Of a stretch of 64,000 nt of DNA, positions 48,886 to 61,483 are shown one piece after another (the stretch's first letter is position 1; each line of letters opens with the position of its first letter). The notes below the pieces were generated by a model. The model did not search any database and was not told the DNA's origin. It was given only the letters and a program-made list of their open reading frames with translations. The DNA is from Hymenolepis diminuta (Eukaryota; Platyhelminthes; Cestoda; Cyclophyllidea; Hymenolepididae). The position numbers and the translations under genes were made by a program. Where the stretch lies: positions 599,601 through 663,600 of the forward strand of contig CAADRB010000041.1 of assembly GCA_900708905.1 (NCBI GenBank), in the 5' to 3' direction.

Positions 48886-51711
48886 AGTGCCTTTGTGCTT
48901 CGATTGACCCAACTTCATTTTTCGCTTTAATCTTTTCACACACGACATATCTTTTCAAGATTTTGGACTTCTCTTAATTTTTGTCCCTCTTCATTAGCGG
49001 ATATAGTGAACATATTTTAAATCGAGATTATCTTAATACAGTCCCGTTCTTGACATTTCCTTCTCCCTTGTCTCTGTCGGGAGGTAAGAATACACCGAGG
49101 TACTTAGCTTCTAAATCACTAGAATCTTGTAAAATCTACTTCGATTCTTAAGCTTTAGTATAAAAGTATAAAAGTTAAGTGCAATGTTGGGCTGATGGGC
49201 TTAATTAGCATATTATGTGAAGATGGATTAGACTATATTGCACTTAATGTATAACTTGTTACATTTTTGATGAAATGGCATCTGGGTTAGAGTTGATTTT
49301 ACTGGGTCTTGAGCACTTTTTTGAGATTGTGTGTTTCTGTACTCAGGAAGGTCAAGGTCGTCCTCCCAAACCAAAAGTAAATTATTACTCAGTGGCAAAG
49401 ATGGAGATGAATTTTACAGACCAACTTTGCAAAAACAATAATCGACAAGATGAAGGGTCTTTAGTGATTGGTTGTTATTCTGGTTTTGTGATTGACTGTC
49501 ATAAAAATGCAAATCCGTGAATCTACTACTCAAGATTTACGTGAGGGCTACATTTTAGATCTCGAGGGTTTACCGCGCTAGATTAGATGGAGCCTAGGCG
49601 AAAATAATTGAGACAAAATTGCTATTAATGGCGCAAATGAATCATTTGAGAGACTGAAACTGAATATTTTACTGTTTTTGGTTATCTGGATGCGATCTAA
49701 TAATTGGAAGAAAGTTATGGTAAGACAAAATAGCACGTAAGATGCAATGAGTTGAGGAAAAATAAGGGAGAGATGCAATCGGAACCTGACAGATATTATC
49801 GCCAATCAGACAACTAGGGCAAAATATTCTGAAGTTTGCTTTTTCGATGAGCTGCTTTCTATTGTAACGAATCGTATCTGTTATAAAAGGAGGAGAGCCT
49901 GAGGAAGTCAGAATTCCGAAGTGAAGCTCTTTTAAGGTCTTGAATTTCGTTCTCTACTTCAACTCGATACGTCCAATTTAGACCATTTTACTGTTCTCCG
50001 GGTTGAAATGCTTCCTCATAATAAAATTGCAATATGATGGTCTATTATGGGCAACAATAACACATGCCGGGAAAAGTCAGTAGAGGTCCATTATATGCAT
50101 TGATGGGAGATCGTTGACAGGTTGCAATGTGATCGCATGAAGGTAAGTACATTTAGAGGAGGGAAAATGGTTTGGTTTAATTGAGCAGAGAGCAAAAAGG
50201 ATAATTCAAACGAAAAGTCCCTACTGATCATAGTGGAATACATAAGAACAAGTATTGTGACGGGCAGGCACATTTAATTGCGCGTACACACAATCTGATG
50301 CATGTAAAATAGTATACACAGAAGTTAAGGAGTACAAATAACCGAGCTTGGGGATTGGAGAATTAAGAGTGAGACTATACACTTTTGAGCAAGAAGACCG
50401 CTATTATTCTCGATTGGTTTCCAAAAAGGTGTTATGGAACAGAAAAGAACAAATTTAGAGTGAGGCTGTAAACAGACAGTCACAATTTCACCCCAAAACA
50501 GTTCACATGTGACATAAATTTTCAGTTTAGGAAAAATAATGAGAAAATCTCACCTTTTTTCATAGTAAAGAATATTTCATTTGAATAAGAGCTGTGAGTC
50601 TCTTCTTATACGATCTCCGTAATTAAAGGAGGTTTAAGTAGTTGAAAACAAACTTCTATGGTCGTTATTAATCGGTGAGTAGGTAAATGGGGAAAGTAAA
50701 TACATCGAAACGTCTAATCATAGGTTGTGCCTTCGTGATCTGGAAATTATCGATTACATTGAGATGCGTGACGTGGTGTCGTTTTGGGGATAATTAGCGT
50801 TAATTTCATTTTTAATTACGAGAATTTGGATCTGAAGTAGCGCTAATTCTGTCAGTAAAATTACTCTAAGAGTAGGACCAAAGTAGACATAGATATCCCC
50901 TCATATGATTAATGGTCTTCTTGGAGGCTAACAGGACACAAGAGTCTTTTCCAAGTGAAAAAACCAGGAGTCAAGTAGGATCACCAGTTTATTGGACAGA
51001 TAGAAATGAATGAGGAGTGGAAGGGAAGAGGGAGTGGTAAGAGGAATTGGGAGGAAGGGGGAAAGCGTCAGTATTTTTATTTTTAACAATGGAGCAATTT
51101 AACAATTAATAAATGTAAAGATTTGAATTGAATGACAGAGAGAACTCCAAAAGTCACAAAATATGGGTTGTCGATTTCAATACCAGAACAGCAGTTTTAC
51201 AATCGATTTCAAGACAAGTTAGAAAGAAAACAAAAATGATATTCCTTGAATAAGAAAGAAGCATCAGTGGTGATGAACGAGCACGTCTTCCAAATTAGAG
51301 GCATTGAGGCTCTATTCTAATCCATGTCCATTCAATGAAGGGCATGAGAAACCGTACTGATTGGAAATAAAATGGGGAGTACCAAATGCAAGAGACCCGA
51401 AGACGCTGGTATTTGTCATATCGCATTTTCTCACCGCAATTTTACAATGAAATGCTAATGTTTCAAACTTTGTGAAACTAAATGCATTGTTTGCCTTTAT
51501 GGACTACCATGAAGGTGTCCATTTTAGCCATATCCAAGTTGTTATGTACTGCGTTGTAAACAGTCTCAATTTCAAAATAAACATTCCCATTTTTACCCCA
51601 ATTGAACATCCACTGCTCAAACTCCGGTTTAAGTGATGAAAAAGAAGTAAAATGCTCGAATATACTAGGTTGTGCAAAGTGCGCCTGAATCAAGTCATGG
51701 GTGGAAAAAAA
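48886..51711. other. Intergenic region downstream of b5 reductase
   Basis: The 3' UTR followed by sequence with no supported gene. A purine-rich stretch near 51010-51065 is the only compositional oddity noted. Confidence 0.5.
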
Positions 51712-51950
51712 TGATTAAATTTGCATAAAACTTGACTAAATGTTTACAAGTTCGGTCATTGAGTAAATATTGATTGGTAGAATTAACGGAGAAACTTCCC
51801 TCATCATTATTCGTTCAATAAACTCTCGAAGTCCTTTATAGCAAGTATACACAACTCTTATCTTGGACAGTGTCCGGGAGGTATCCAGGATTCCTTCTTC
51901 TATCACCCCTTCTATTAACCAATACGAGTGACCATCCGCCTCATTGGATG
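51712..51950 (+). repeat. Dispersed repeat R2, copy 1
   Basis: Diverged match to 60078-60350. Shared words in order are AAAACTTGACTAAA, GTCATTGAGTAAATATT, GTATACACAACTCTTA, CAGTGTCCGGG and GCCTCATTGG. Type unknown; open frames on the minus strand over it do not resemble a known protein. Confidence 0.6.
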
Positions 51951-54900
51951 TGCACTGTTGAGCATTGACCCCATGACCTTTGACTTGGCCTTCCCCTGCG
52001 CCAACTGCACGATTCACCCATCCACAATTGTCCACCATATATTCACCCTCAGTCTTGGTTACTTGCTCAACAAGTACAGCCTCCAATATCCAATAAAGAC
52101 AAATCAGTAATTAAAGTGAGGGATTTTAAATAGAACTTCTGCTGATCTTTTATTATTAAGTTCGCCATTGGAAGTCTGCATCAACTTGTGTAGGAGGATG
52201 TATGCCATTATAACGTCGAGGAAAGTCGATTTGGAATAAATAAGCTTTCTCTTATCTTCTCTCTCGAGTGCCACTTTGTTCATAAGACTGTGTCTTTGAC
52301 GCCCTACAGTATCGCGTTCAGTTGAATATTGTCTTTATGGGCTAGATGCTAGCTTTCAAGCAGTTACCTCCATTCCTGTAACCATCTATTTGTAAAGATC
52401 TCTATTTTTTAATTTGTTTGTTCGTGGAAGAAAGTTTCCATCGGTAACCGTACCACTTCATAAGATTGGATGCTGGACTTCACTCTATCTTCAAAATTAC
52501 AGAGGAAAAAAATTGGTCAGGGATATGATACATCGATTAAAATCAACATATCTGCTTGACCAAGATAGGCCTTTTCGATAACCGGGTGTCGTAGATTGGA
52601 CTGCGTTAAGAATCGTTTGATTCATATTCCAGAAAATGATCATGGGATTGTTGTGCAAACAAGCCAGATGAGGAGAAAAAAGTGAGTACAAGTTGGAAAC
52701 AGCATCTCCAAACATCTTCCAGTAATATACATACATTGAGATATATAGGGTTTTTAGTGAAATCGCAAATTTCGTGTCCAAAATATATCTATTTATTCCA
52801 ATTTTAATCCACATTTTCATTACGAATAATTGAACATTCCGGTCCAATACAAAACATTGTCAAAATATTCCATGAGCGAAATGCGATTATTTCCCCATTT
52901 GATTTCTCAAGTTCGAGGTCATGGGTTCTATACACCCCGATTTGAAATAATGAAAAAAGAAGCAGAATGCGAGTTTAAAGACTCTAGTGTTTTAAGTATC
53001 ACATTTTCGCATTTTATTTTCGTGAAGAAATGCTGATCTAAGTTTGTTTAAGATGGTCATAAACCGACCCCTTCAATTTACATTTTCGAACCATTTAACT
53101 GCAAATTTTGTTCACGCCTTAGTTGTTTACGATTTGGTTGTGAGCAGTTGCAATTTCTAAAAAAAGCAATTATACTCTTTTCAATGCAGAATATATACCT
53201 CTTAAACTGTGGATTAGGTGGTTTAAAAGAAGTGAATGCCTCATAATACCAGCATAGAAAACAACTAGTCATTAATTGCTCGCACAGCATTTACTAAAAT
53301 CAAGTGAGAAAAAAGTGGTGATCATGATTACATTTCTTTATCACAACACCTTTCCTACTCTCTCTTTCTCTCCTCCTCTCCCTCTCTGCATTCACACTTA
53401 ATCCTTCGCCCACCAATTTTTGTTTCCATCTTGTTTCTCTCTCACATTTCCTGCTGTGGCGCAATAGTCAACTCTTAGTGCTCTCTTGGACCCTCTTAGC
53501 CTTTCGGAAGATCACTGACTTCGTAAGAAGATATCGCTAAGCTTAACTCTGTTCAATCCTAAAAGTAGTTCTGTTGACCGTATTCAGTGAAACTCTAATT
53601 TCTCTTGATTTTACTGAACTCATCTCATTACATTAAGTTCGCTCTGTTTGTCTTGCATTACCATTACTCGATGATGAAATTTTGCCTGTGTGCCAAAGAG
53701 TAAGAAATTTAGTGGTGTTGAGTACAACTTTATCAAAACGTTGTCTGAATTGATTCCCGATTATTGGATTGTCTTGTGTGCGAAAAGTTAATTACTTATG
53801 TCCAGGGGATCAATATTCACTCGATATCTTGTTTTGTTATAAGCACTTCAATTGTTGAATTTTAAAGTTATCAAAGCCAAATATATTGAATAATTAGAAT
53901 CAAATATTCGTCAAAAACAAAGGAAGTATTTAATAGTTAAGATTTTGAATCATCTTAATGACAACTTCGTTCAGAATAAAACAAAATAGATTCATTTTGT
54001 TTATATAAGTTAAAGATGAAGACTTTCTAATCTATATTTATAAAATACTTCAAGGCGAAATGTAACATAATGAACTGGCGATGGTCTATCAATGGTCGTG
54101 AAAAGTGGAGAAAAACAGGGCCAACTTTGCTTGCGAAAATAATGATAGAAGTTTCTATTATAATAAGGTGGGGTTTACCTTACAAACAAAACGACAAAGC
54201 TTTGATGAAAAACAGCAAGAACATGTGGTAGGATTCATTACGCTTACAAAAGCACACAGAGCTATGATTCACAAACACTGAATAGTTAAGAAGGCCAAAT
54301 TTCATTGGGTGATATCATTTTCGCCTTAATTATTATTTTATTTGAATTAACTAGTGGTATCTGTAGGTAAATATATCCCTGCACAAGATCATTATTAGAG
54401 TTCGTCTAGGAAGAACTCAGTAAATTTTACAATGTTTAAATTATATGAGTTTGTATCATTCTGCTATCTTGGCAATTAGAAGAAAAGAAATCTGACCAGC
54501 TTCTGTAAACTAACGGCCCTGCATCTCTGAAGATGGGAGTGGCTTCACCACTTAATCTTTCAAACTTGAGTAATCCAGGTGAATATTTTCTTCTATAATG
54601 AGACGAATTGGATGAGGTTGTGAAACCGCAAATGAATGCAAACATTAGGTCTCAAAAAACTGACATCCGTTACAATTTTCACCAATTCGCTCTGAAAGTT
54701 GAGCTCCAAACAAACGCTCTCAATATGTCAAGAAATGAAGTTACCAAGGCCAAAGGGGTCCCAATCACAACTGGGGCTGCACAGAAGTCTTGGTTTCAAG
54801 ATTGAAATCTCTAATTTGACCTTTTCCTCCCTCCACAAATAGCATATTCGAAGCTGTACAATCAACGTCCTAAATTGAACCTTCTGTTTAAGTAGAGTGA

Positions 54901-55040
54901 ATAAAAAGCAACTAAGAAACGGACTAATTAAAACAAATATGGATAACGATAGCAAACTATAAATGGAAAGAGGTAATCACATTATTATTACCCAAGGTTA
55001 TTTTAGTGTCCATTCATCCAGCTCATAGATGTTTATGTTG
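51951..55040. other. Intergenic region, no gene seen
   Basis: No supported coding sequence. A CT-rich stretch with repeated TCTCTC words lies at 53355-53445. The right end abuts the 3' side of the gypsy-like element. Confidence 0.5.
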
Positions 55041-55378
55041 TTAAGTCCGTTTAATGATAGAGCAATAAATCAAATCTTTGTATGAAAATGTCGCACAGAG
55101 GGATGTAGCTGATGACACGAAAGTTGCTATTGAAAGGAGTGAATAGCGCAATTCACTCCGAATTGTGTCATTCCATTTTGAACTTGAGATCTTTGAACTT
55201 GAGAGAACAACAATATATCTGTTGTTCTGAAGTTCTTTCTCGGACCTTATCCGATTTGCCTGTTGGAGGTTTGAAGGTGTCCAACAGGAGGCCAAGTGCA
55301 GTTGATGCTGGCCTTGATTTATTTCAGCAATACGCAATGGTCTCAATTGATTTCTATGCCCCGTCCAAATAGCACCAC

Positions 55379-56132
55379 CTATTCGGATTTCATAGAACAC
55401 TTTCCCCGTCGTTTAACCACATTTCCAACTGTCCAGAAGTTACCGATTCGGAAATCACGACCAAACACGAGACCATCGACAATAAACAAACCCCTTTCAT
55501 GCCTTTTCGCTGGTTCACTCGTCCTCCTCCTCCTCCTCTTCTTCCTCTTGTTCTTCATCTTCGGTATCATCGTATAGTTGAATGTTCGAACCGTTCCTCT
55601 CATTAATAGTTCTGCATGCGACTTACCACCCACTATCGGATGAGGAGTCGTCCTGTAGGTCAGTGAGAACTTTCGAATGACTTTCTCCTTCGTCCCTTCC
55701 TCATTTTCTTCCAGCAGGCCCCTTTCGAACGTTTCAACAAAGCGCTCTGTTTCGCCATTTGATTGTGGGTGATACAGAAGCGTACGGATGTGATCAATAG
55801 TTCCTTGTCTGCAATATTCTTCAAACTGCGACGAACAGGACTATGCTTCACTGTCTGATACCAGAGTTTCTGGGAAACCATGCGTGGTCAGGGACGCTGA
55901 TAGTTGCGGCAGCATATGTTAACGGCATTGATATTGCTTCCGGCCACTTGAAGTGCGAGTTCATCAATACTAAGTAGACAACGCCACTGATAGGACCAAC
56001 AAAATTAACATACACTCTACTCCATAGTGTCTTCGTTGGGGACCAAGGCATTGGTTTTTCACCTGGAGGGCTTCTAGCAGCATTTCGACATTTGAGGCAG
56101 CCTTCTATAGGTGGTCCCATGTCTTTGTCCAT
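55379..56132 (-). pseudogene. Gypsy-type integrase remnant
   Basis: A zinc-binding half motif CLKC is followed by the core start RVYVNFVGPI, where the first catalytic Asp of the D,D-35-E triad reads Asn. The downstream part lies in another frame (55881-55660), and the tail is strongly basic. It is dead by sequence. Confidence 0.7.
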
Positions 56133-56344
56133 TCCTGGCCACTATGTGTATCCTGTGGCTAACGTTTTCACTCGATTCATTCCTGTATGACCAGAGTGAA
56201 ATTGTGAAAGAAATCTGCTTGAATGAAGTCTGCATGACAACTCTCTCATTGAACATCGAACAGGAGTCGACAATAGGTAATGACTTACGATGGTGAAATA
56301 AATCCAACAAGTTTCCTTTCAAGAGAGAGGATGGCCATTCGTTT

Positions 56345-57132
56345 TCACAGATTGTATGGCTTTTTTATGATGTCTGAGTCTCCCACTGAAGCGTGCTCCA
56401 TTTCCATCATCGTGACAGGAATAGTCCGGATACTGTCAGCCAGAATACAATATACATCCCTTTCCAGAGATATGCTGCTAATGACGGTTTCTTCCACGGA
56501 TGTTTGTTGAGTCACAATCAACCGTAATAATCTGTCAGCTTGACCGATCTCGGCAGCCTTCCGATATTTGATTACGAAATCATATCCTGTAAGAATTATT
56601 GTCCAGAGATGAAGAGGGTTTGCTAAATACGTTGCGATGCCTTTCTTAGATCCAAATATTGATAGCGAATGCCTACTATTTGTCAGAAGAGTAAAGTGAC
56701 GACCATAGACAAATTGATGGGGCCTCCACACCTCATAATCAATGCGAGTGCTTCTTTCTCAATTTGTCCATAGTTCTTTTCTGTTGGTGTCAGCGAACGG
56801 AACGCGTGAGTCAGTGCCTTCTCTGAGTCATCTGGAAAAACATGTGGGATCACTGCTCCTACACCATAACTTGAAGCATCTACTGTGACGATTATTGCTA
56901 ATTCTGAATTGTAATGAGTCAGAAGCATACCTGATTGCAGCATGGATTTCAGCTTCTCAAACGCTCTTTGACTGTCAGCAGACCAGGGCCAAACAGTGTC
57001 TTCCTGAAGGGGACGATTCAGTAGTCCACAAAACTCATGCAAGAAAGGTAGAAAACTGCTGCAGTAACTAATTAATCTCAGGAGTAAACAAGGAGTTCGA
57101 TATCGGTTGGAGATGGCATGCTCGCAATAGCT
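56345..57132 (-). pseudogene. Gypsy-type RNase H remnant
   Basis: Includes WPWSADSQRAFEKLKSML (RT-RNase H connection), VTVDASSYGVGAV with the first catalytic Asp, SLTPTEKNYGQIEKEALAL with the catalytic Glu, then after a frame break VYGRHFTLLTNSRHSL, where the usual Asp of the TDH motif reads Asn. Confidence 0.8.
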
Positions 57133-57726
57133 CAAATTCGTTCAGGATCAGGACGGTGACCTTCCGAGTCAAAAATGAGGCCAAGATATTTCATGAATTT
57201 CAAGAAGAGTTCACACTTCCCTGGCCTCAGATGCCAACCATAATCGGTAACGCATTTAAGCAGACGCTCCTTGAGCTCTTTCGCCGTTCGTTCAACTATG
57301 ATATCGTCCAAATATGCAGCTATGTCTTTTAGTCTGCTAATCATATTATCCATTATGTGTTGGAAGGTAGCAGGGGCTGTTTTCACTCAGAACGGATGTC
57401 TAGTGAAGTGGTATAGACCCTGATGCGTGTTGATGGTCAGATACTCACAACATTCTGTCTCGACCTCGACTTGAAGATAATCCGCAATCCAAATCCGCAA
57501 AACATTTGTTACCGTTGGGAGTTACAAATATATCTTCATCAACAGAAAGAGAACTGCGGTTAGGTTCAGGAGTTGCATTCAGATCAGTAGAAAAATTGGC
57601 ACATAAACGAACGCTGTCATTCTGCTCTCGTAAAACCGCAATTGGCGGGACCCATTTAGGGCGACATACCGGTTGTAGAATATCAATTCTTTCAAGACAT
57701 GACAGCTCTTCCTCTACGCTTTGCAT
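57132..57726 (-). pseudogene. Gypsy-type reverse transcriptase remnant
   Basis: RT motifs in broken frames: RLCANFSTDLN, then CFADLDCG (fingers/palm with the first Asp pair region), a frame break, APATFQHIMDNM, and the active-site YLDD at 57314-57303, followed by GKCELFLKFMKYLGL. At least two frame changes occur inside this domain. Confidence 0.85.
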
Positions 57727-58205
57727 AGCGAGGTAAGGAACTGGGCATTTCGAACGGAAAATTGGTCTTGCATTTTCATTCGGGTACAGGTTTGCTTTCC
57801 TTTTCGTGTATTGATCTAGACTGTTTCGGAAAACTGGAGAGCCGTTTGATTATGTCCTCATCCTCATCTTTGGCCGTTCCAATATCGCATTCGCTTCTCA
57901 TATCGGTTTTATTAACAGGTTAGCTGGAATTTTTCTTATGAATTATGTTCCACACAGGCCATGTTCGAGCTGTTGTCAGTTCTGTCACCTGAGTCGGAGG
58001 TGACGTTTCGGGAAGGAAGTGGGGGATCTGCTTCAGCGGCTTCATTTCGTCCAATCACTCAACACCCAGAAGATTCAAGGCAAGTTGATCTCTTATGAAG
58101 CGTCTCGCAGCAATTTCCTGATCACTACAATATGCTTGACAATCAAGTTCACCTTCCAATTTCAAGACGTCACCAAATGCGTTTGAGGCTATATGGTTGG
58201 ATCAG

Positions 58206-58995
58206 GAGGGATAACATAGGGAGGCAGAAAGTTTTATGTCACCGTTAATCAAGAAAACAACAGAGACACACCAACAGTCACTTAAGGGTCACTTAAAAGT
58301 GGTTAAATCACTGTAATTAAAGTAAGCCACATGAGGATATGCGATGATTCCCTAAGGGAGTCTGAGAGGTCACAACAGGGAATCAAGCACTTACAACACC
58401 GTAATTAGGACGTGCTTCCAAATGTTTACAGTCAGCGATAAGAGAAATAGAATTTGTTTCTGGGAAAGAATTGATCCATTTCGCCATTACAATATTCGAA
58501 GATCACTATCGTTTAAAATAGAGCGGTTCGAAAATTGAATTTTTCAGAGGCCTATTTCTCCATTTGGCAGAGATACATTTCATAGACTTCCGCCGACCAT
58601 CTAAGACCAACCTTTATCATATTCAGAGACACCAGTAGTTTGTAGTGAAACAGAAGTCAAAATTATTGGTAAATAATTGATACGTGATGGATACGTTTTA
58701 TTTTGCAATGTTGGCTGAGGAATCGAGTAAAAAGGGACTAAAATTTCACTTTAATCTATATTTAATTCCATACCATATTGAAATTCTCTTATAATTTCGA
58801 TCGACGAGAGGCTCAATTATTCGTCTTCTACTTGCAGTTTGCAAGTAGCAATGTGACAACAGTGTAATACGATGAATTAATGCATTGATAGTTATCTACA
58901 GTAACACTAATTTGCTAATTCAACCTTAATAAAATCATCATCTGATCGATTTGTTATAAGCTTATTACTCTGTAGCCGTCACATTTTTCAGCGAG
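58206..58995. other. Spacer between gypsy remnant and orphan gene
   Basis: No gag-like or other coding sequence was recognised. The right end holds the presumed promoter of the 58996 gene, with an acceptor-like CATTTTTCAG five bases from its ATG. Confidence 0.5.
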
Positions 58996-59607
58996 ATGAA
59001 CAGTAAAGAAAGTCTACTGATTGATCCTCTCTATCCAAGTCTAGAGGAATATGCCCAAGATTTTGACTACGATCTTCTGGGACAGAGCGTAAAGCTGAGT
59101 ACACGTTTCTTCGCCGACCCACGAACTCATATTGAATGGTGGGTTCACGAACAACACGCTGAAATCATAATAATAGGCACTTCTCTCATGCTCGCTCTAC
59201 TGATTCTCTTGTTTATTAAAATCTTCGTTCTTGAGTGGATTATCAATGCTTTTCGTTCCCTCAAATACTTCCTCACTCTACGTGGAATTAAAAAGAAGTA
59301 CTTGAAAAAGGAGGACACAGATGCTGATGATTTTGTTGCTGATGCTTATCGTAAAATTGTCGCGAATCAACGATTACACAAATATGTCGGTACTACCGAT
59401 CTATTTGAATATGAAGGTGGAAGATTTAATTGGGAAGCCATTAGAGACACTGGTCTTGCCTATGAAGAACTTATTAAAAGTGCAGAGTACAATAGAAAAT
59501 GTTGTCAGCTTGAAGGTAGAGTACCCTGTCCTTATCACGAATTGGCAAGAACTGAGGTGAAAGAATTTTTCCTTGACCAATGTATTTGCCAACAGGTAGA
59601 AAAATAA
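58996..59607 (+). CDS. Orphan single-pass membrane protein
   Basis: An intact intronless frame of 203 residues, TAA stop, with AATAAA 47 nt on. An acidic N-terminal part (1-50, SLEEYAQDFDYDLLG) is followed by one strong membrane helix at about 56-79 (IIIIGTSLMLALLILLFIKI). After that comes a mixed-charge domain with LRGIKKKYLKKEDTDADDF, FEYEGGRFNWEAIRDTGLAY, and a Cys-containing end (RKCCQLEGRVPCPYHEL, DQCICQQVEK). I do not recognise the family and assign no function. There is no signal peptide; topology is undetermined, although the positive side after the helix suggests a cytosolic C-terminus. It lies between the gypsy remnant and copy 2 of the b5 reductase locus. Confidence 0.8.
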   Translation: MNSKESLLIDPLYPSLEEYAQDFDYDLLGQSVKLSTRFFADPRTHIEWWVHEQHAEIIIIGTSLMLALLILLFIKIFVLEWIINAFRSLKYFLTLRGIKKKYLKKEDTDADDFVADAYRKIVANQRLHKYVGTTDLFEYEGGRFNWEAIRDTGLAYEELIKSAEYNRKCCQLEGRVPCPYHELARTEVKEFFLDQCICQQVEK

Positions 59608-60077
59608 AGGTCAAATTCCCAGTTCTACTCTTGTCTTTCTATTACCTATACGTAATAAAACCCCATTTGACTAAGGACTTCTATTGAATTTGTTTTGGAT
59701 CATATAAATTTATTAATATCAGCTTTACTGGTAACTAGTGACATTATACACTTAATGAGATCATCCTTCGTCAATAGAACTAATTTAGGCAAGATAAGTG
59801 CGAACGCTGAATAGAAGATTGTGCTGCTGTCTCAGCGTGGTGAAGGAGCCACTAACGGACTAATTTAATAGAGCCTTCAATGCATCTGCAATTATTCCGA
59901 AATCAACTCCATTTAGGGAATACTCCCGAAGAAGTTAAACGCGACAAAGGTTTCATGTTGTAGAAGGATATTTACATAAATTACCAGTCGATATGTTAAC
60001 CTATTTCCGTTTATTAATTACCGCTAATCCGCTAAAAGATAATCCCCCTTTTCGAGCTTTAAAGGACGTGGGTGGAA
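59608..60077. other. 3' flank of orphan gene
   Basis: Contains the poly(A) signal at 59654 and then unassigned sequence up to repeat R2 copy 2. Confidence 0.5.
59654..59659 (+). terminator. Poly(A) signal of the orphan membrane protein gene
   Basis: AATAAA 47 nt after the stop codon at 59607. Confidence 0.55.
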
Positions 60078-60350
60078 ATAAATGGTTAAATTAGCAAAAC
60101 TTGACTAAACGTTTACAAATTCAGTCATTGAGTAAATATTATTTGATTGAATTGAGGGAGTAACTTTTCTCAACATCATTGGTTCAATGAACTTCCTAAA
60201 TACTTTATAGGAGGTATACACAACTCTTAACTTGGGCAGTGTCCGGGTGGTGTTCAGGCTCCCTTCTTCCATTAGTTCTCCCCGCAGAGTCTTAAAGATA
60301 TCTTGGAGTGAGCAATTTATATCCCTTGTGGCCTCATTGGTTCAAAGCCA
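60078..60350 (+). repeat. Dispersed repeat R2, copy 2
   Basis: Diverged match of 51712-51950, in the same orientation and order of shared words. It ends about 185 bp before duplicated block A copy 2. Confidence 0.6.
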
Positions 60351-60534
60351 TTGTCTATCTTCCCTCTCTTATAGTCAAAGCCAATTGCAGCCAATTGTAG
60401 TGGACTGCTACATCATACCAGCTTTTTAAATCCCAGCATAGGCAACAGAGCAATACAAACCCAAGCTGCCTGTATGTGATATATTGAACGCTGTATGATA
60501 TCTCATTTGGCGGGTTTGGGCAATTCGTTTCTCA

Positions 60535-61483
60535 GGTTCCTCTTCATGTAAAAATCTCGATAACATGATTTCGTTCCACACATGGAATTGAATACTCGTT
60601 ATTACTTTTGTATTATCTGATGTTATCTTCAGAACCTCACTGAAATGGATTGAAGGGAATAAGTCAGGCTAATTGCACCTTATGCAACATAAACCATCGA
60701 GCAGTACTAATCCTAGGGTTCAGGTTGGAGAAGTCTGCAGCGGCATTCATATTTCGCATACTCGTAACTTTTTGCTCTGGATCTGTTCTTGCATAACACT
60801 TTATGAGCCTTGCAAATCTATCGCACTGTCAGAGCTACTACTAATGAACTGTTTCATAAAAAATTTATGATTGAATGTAATAAAGTCAGTACGAAACATT
60901 TGGACAAAAGCAGCCCTAGTTCAGAGAGTCAATAAGTTGTCGTGGAGGGAACAACTCGAAGTCTGGGTGGTCTCACGGAAGCAAATGCATGGCGATTCGA
61001 AAATCTGGGCAGTTAGTCTAGACAACGTACATGACTGACCTTCCTACAAATAGGTTTTGTTGATACAATAACGCATCCTGGGATTGCTACACCTCTGCGC
61101 ACTCAGTCTCTGTACTGAACGCTGTATGATGTACATGTTCCAGTTACCAAAATTGGAAGCTGATATCTCAATGTGCTTCAAATGATTTAGATTTATTCAT
61201 GAAACTCATTCAAGTGGAACCACTAATCTACATCTGATGGAGTCATTTGCGTTGACTTCCAATAGAGCAAATAAAAAGGCAACAAGTGGAAGTCGAAATA
61301 ATGTTAAGATGCATAGTCAAAGTCTTCAACCCTGCCCAATGAAAGATAATGCACTCAACACACAATTCAAATGAGCTTGTCTCCCTATTAAGACCCCATC
61401 TGGAGATCTGGGAAGACTGACACACTTCGCTTAATACGAAAGGCCAAACATACGTCATTTTTAATCTGTTCTTAGCAATCTTA
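60535..61483 (+). repeat. Duplicated block A, copy 2
   Basis: Near-identical to 45486-46434 (offset 15,049). Both junctions are abrupt: at 60535 copy 2 reads CTCAGGTTCC where copy 1 has CACGGGTTCC, and past 61483 the two copies differ at once. Confidence 0.9.

Larger units (their letters stand above)
55041..58205 (-). mobile_element. Decayed Ty3/gypsy-type LTR retrotransposon, pol region
   Basis: Order on the minus strand: a protease-RT linker (LNLLGVE then TGA where Trp is usual, about 58100-58060), reverse transcriptase (57726-57132), RNase H (57132-56345), integrase (56132-55660) and a basic integrase tail (55633-55379). This domain order (integrase after RNase H) is that of Ty3/gypsy, not Copia. 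The coding sequence is split over several frames with in-frame stops, so it cannot make a working polyprotein. No gag and no matching LTR pair was found by eye, so the outer limits are approximate. Confidence 0.85.

Noticed and set aside
49275..49520. 81-residue open frame downstream of b5 reductase
   Set aside because: No family likeness, no splice partners and ordinary composition.
51478..52086. Two adjacent minus-strand frames (71 and 116 residues) over repeat R2
   Set aside because: Stop codons between them, no recognisable domain, and the other R2 copy does not keep them open.
53340..53460. CT-rich tract as a core promoter or telomere-like repeat
   Set aside because: Simple pyrimidine richness without a defined unit and no gene starting nearby.
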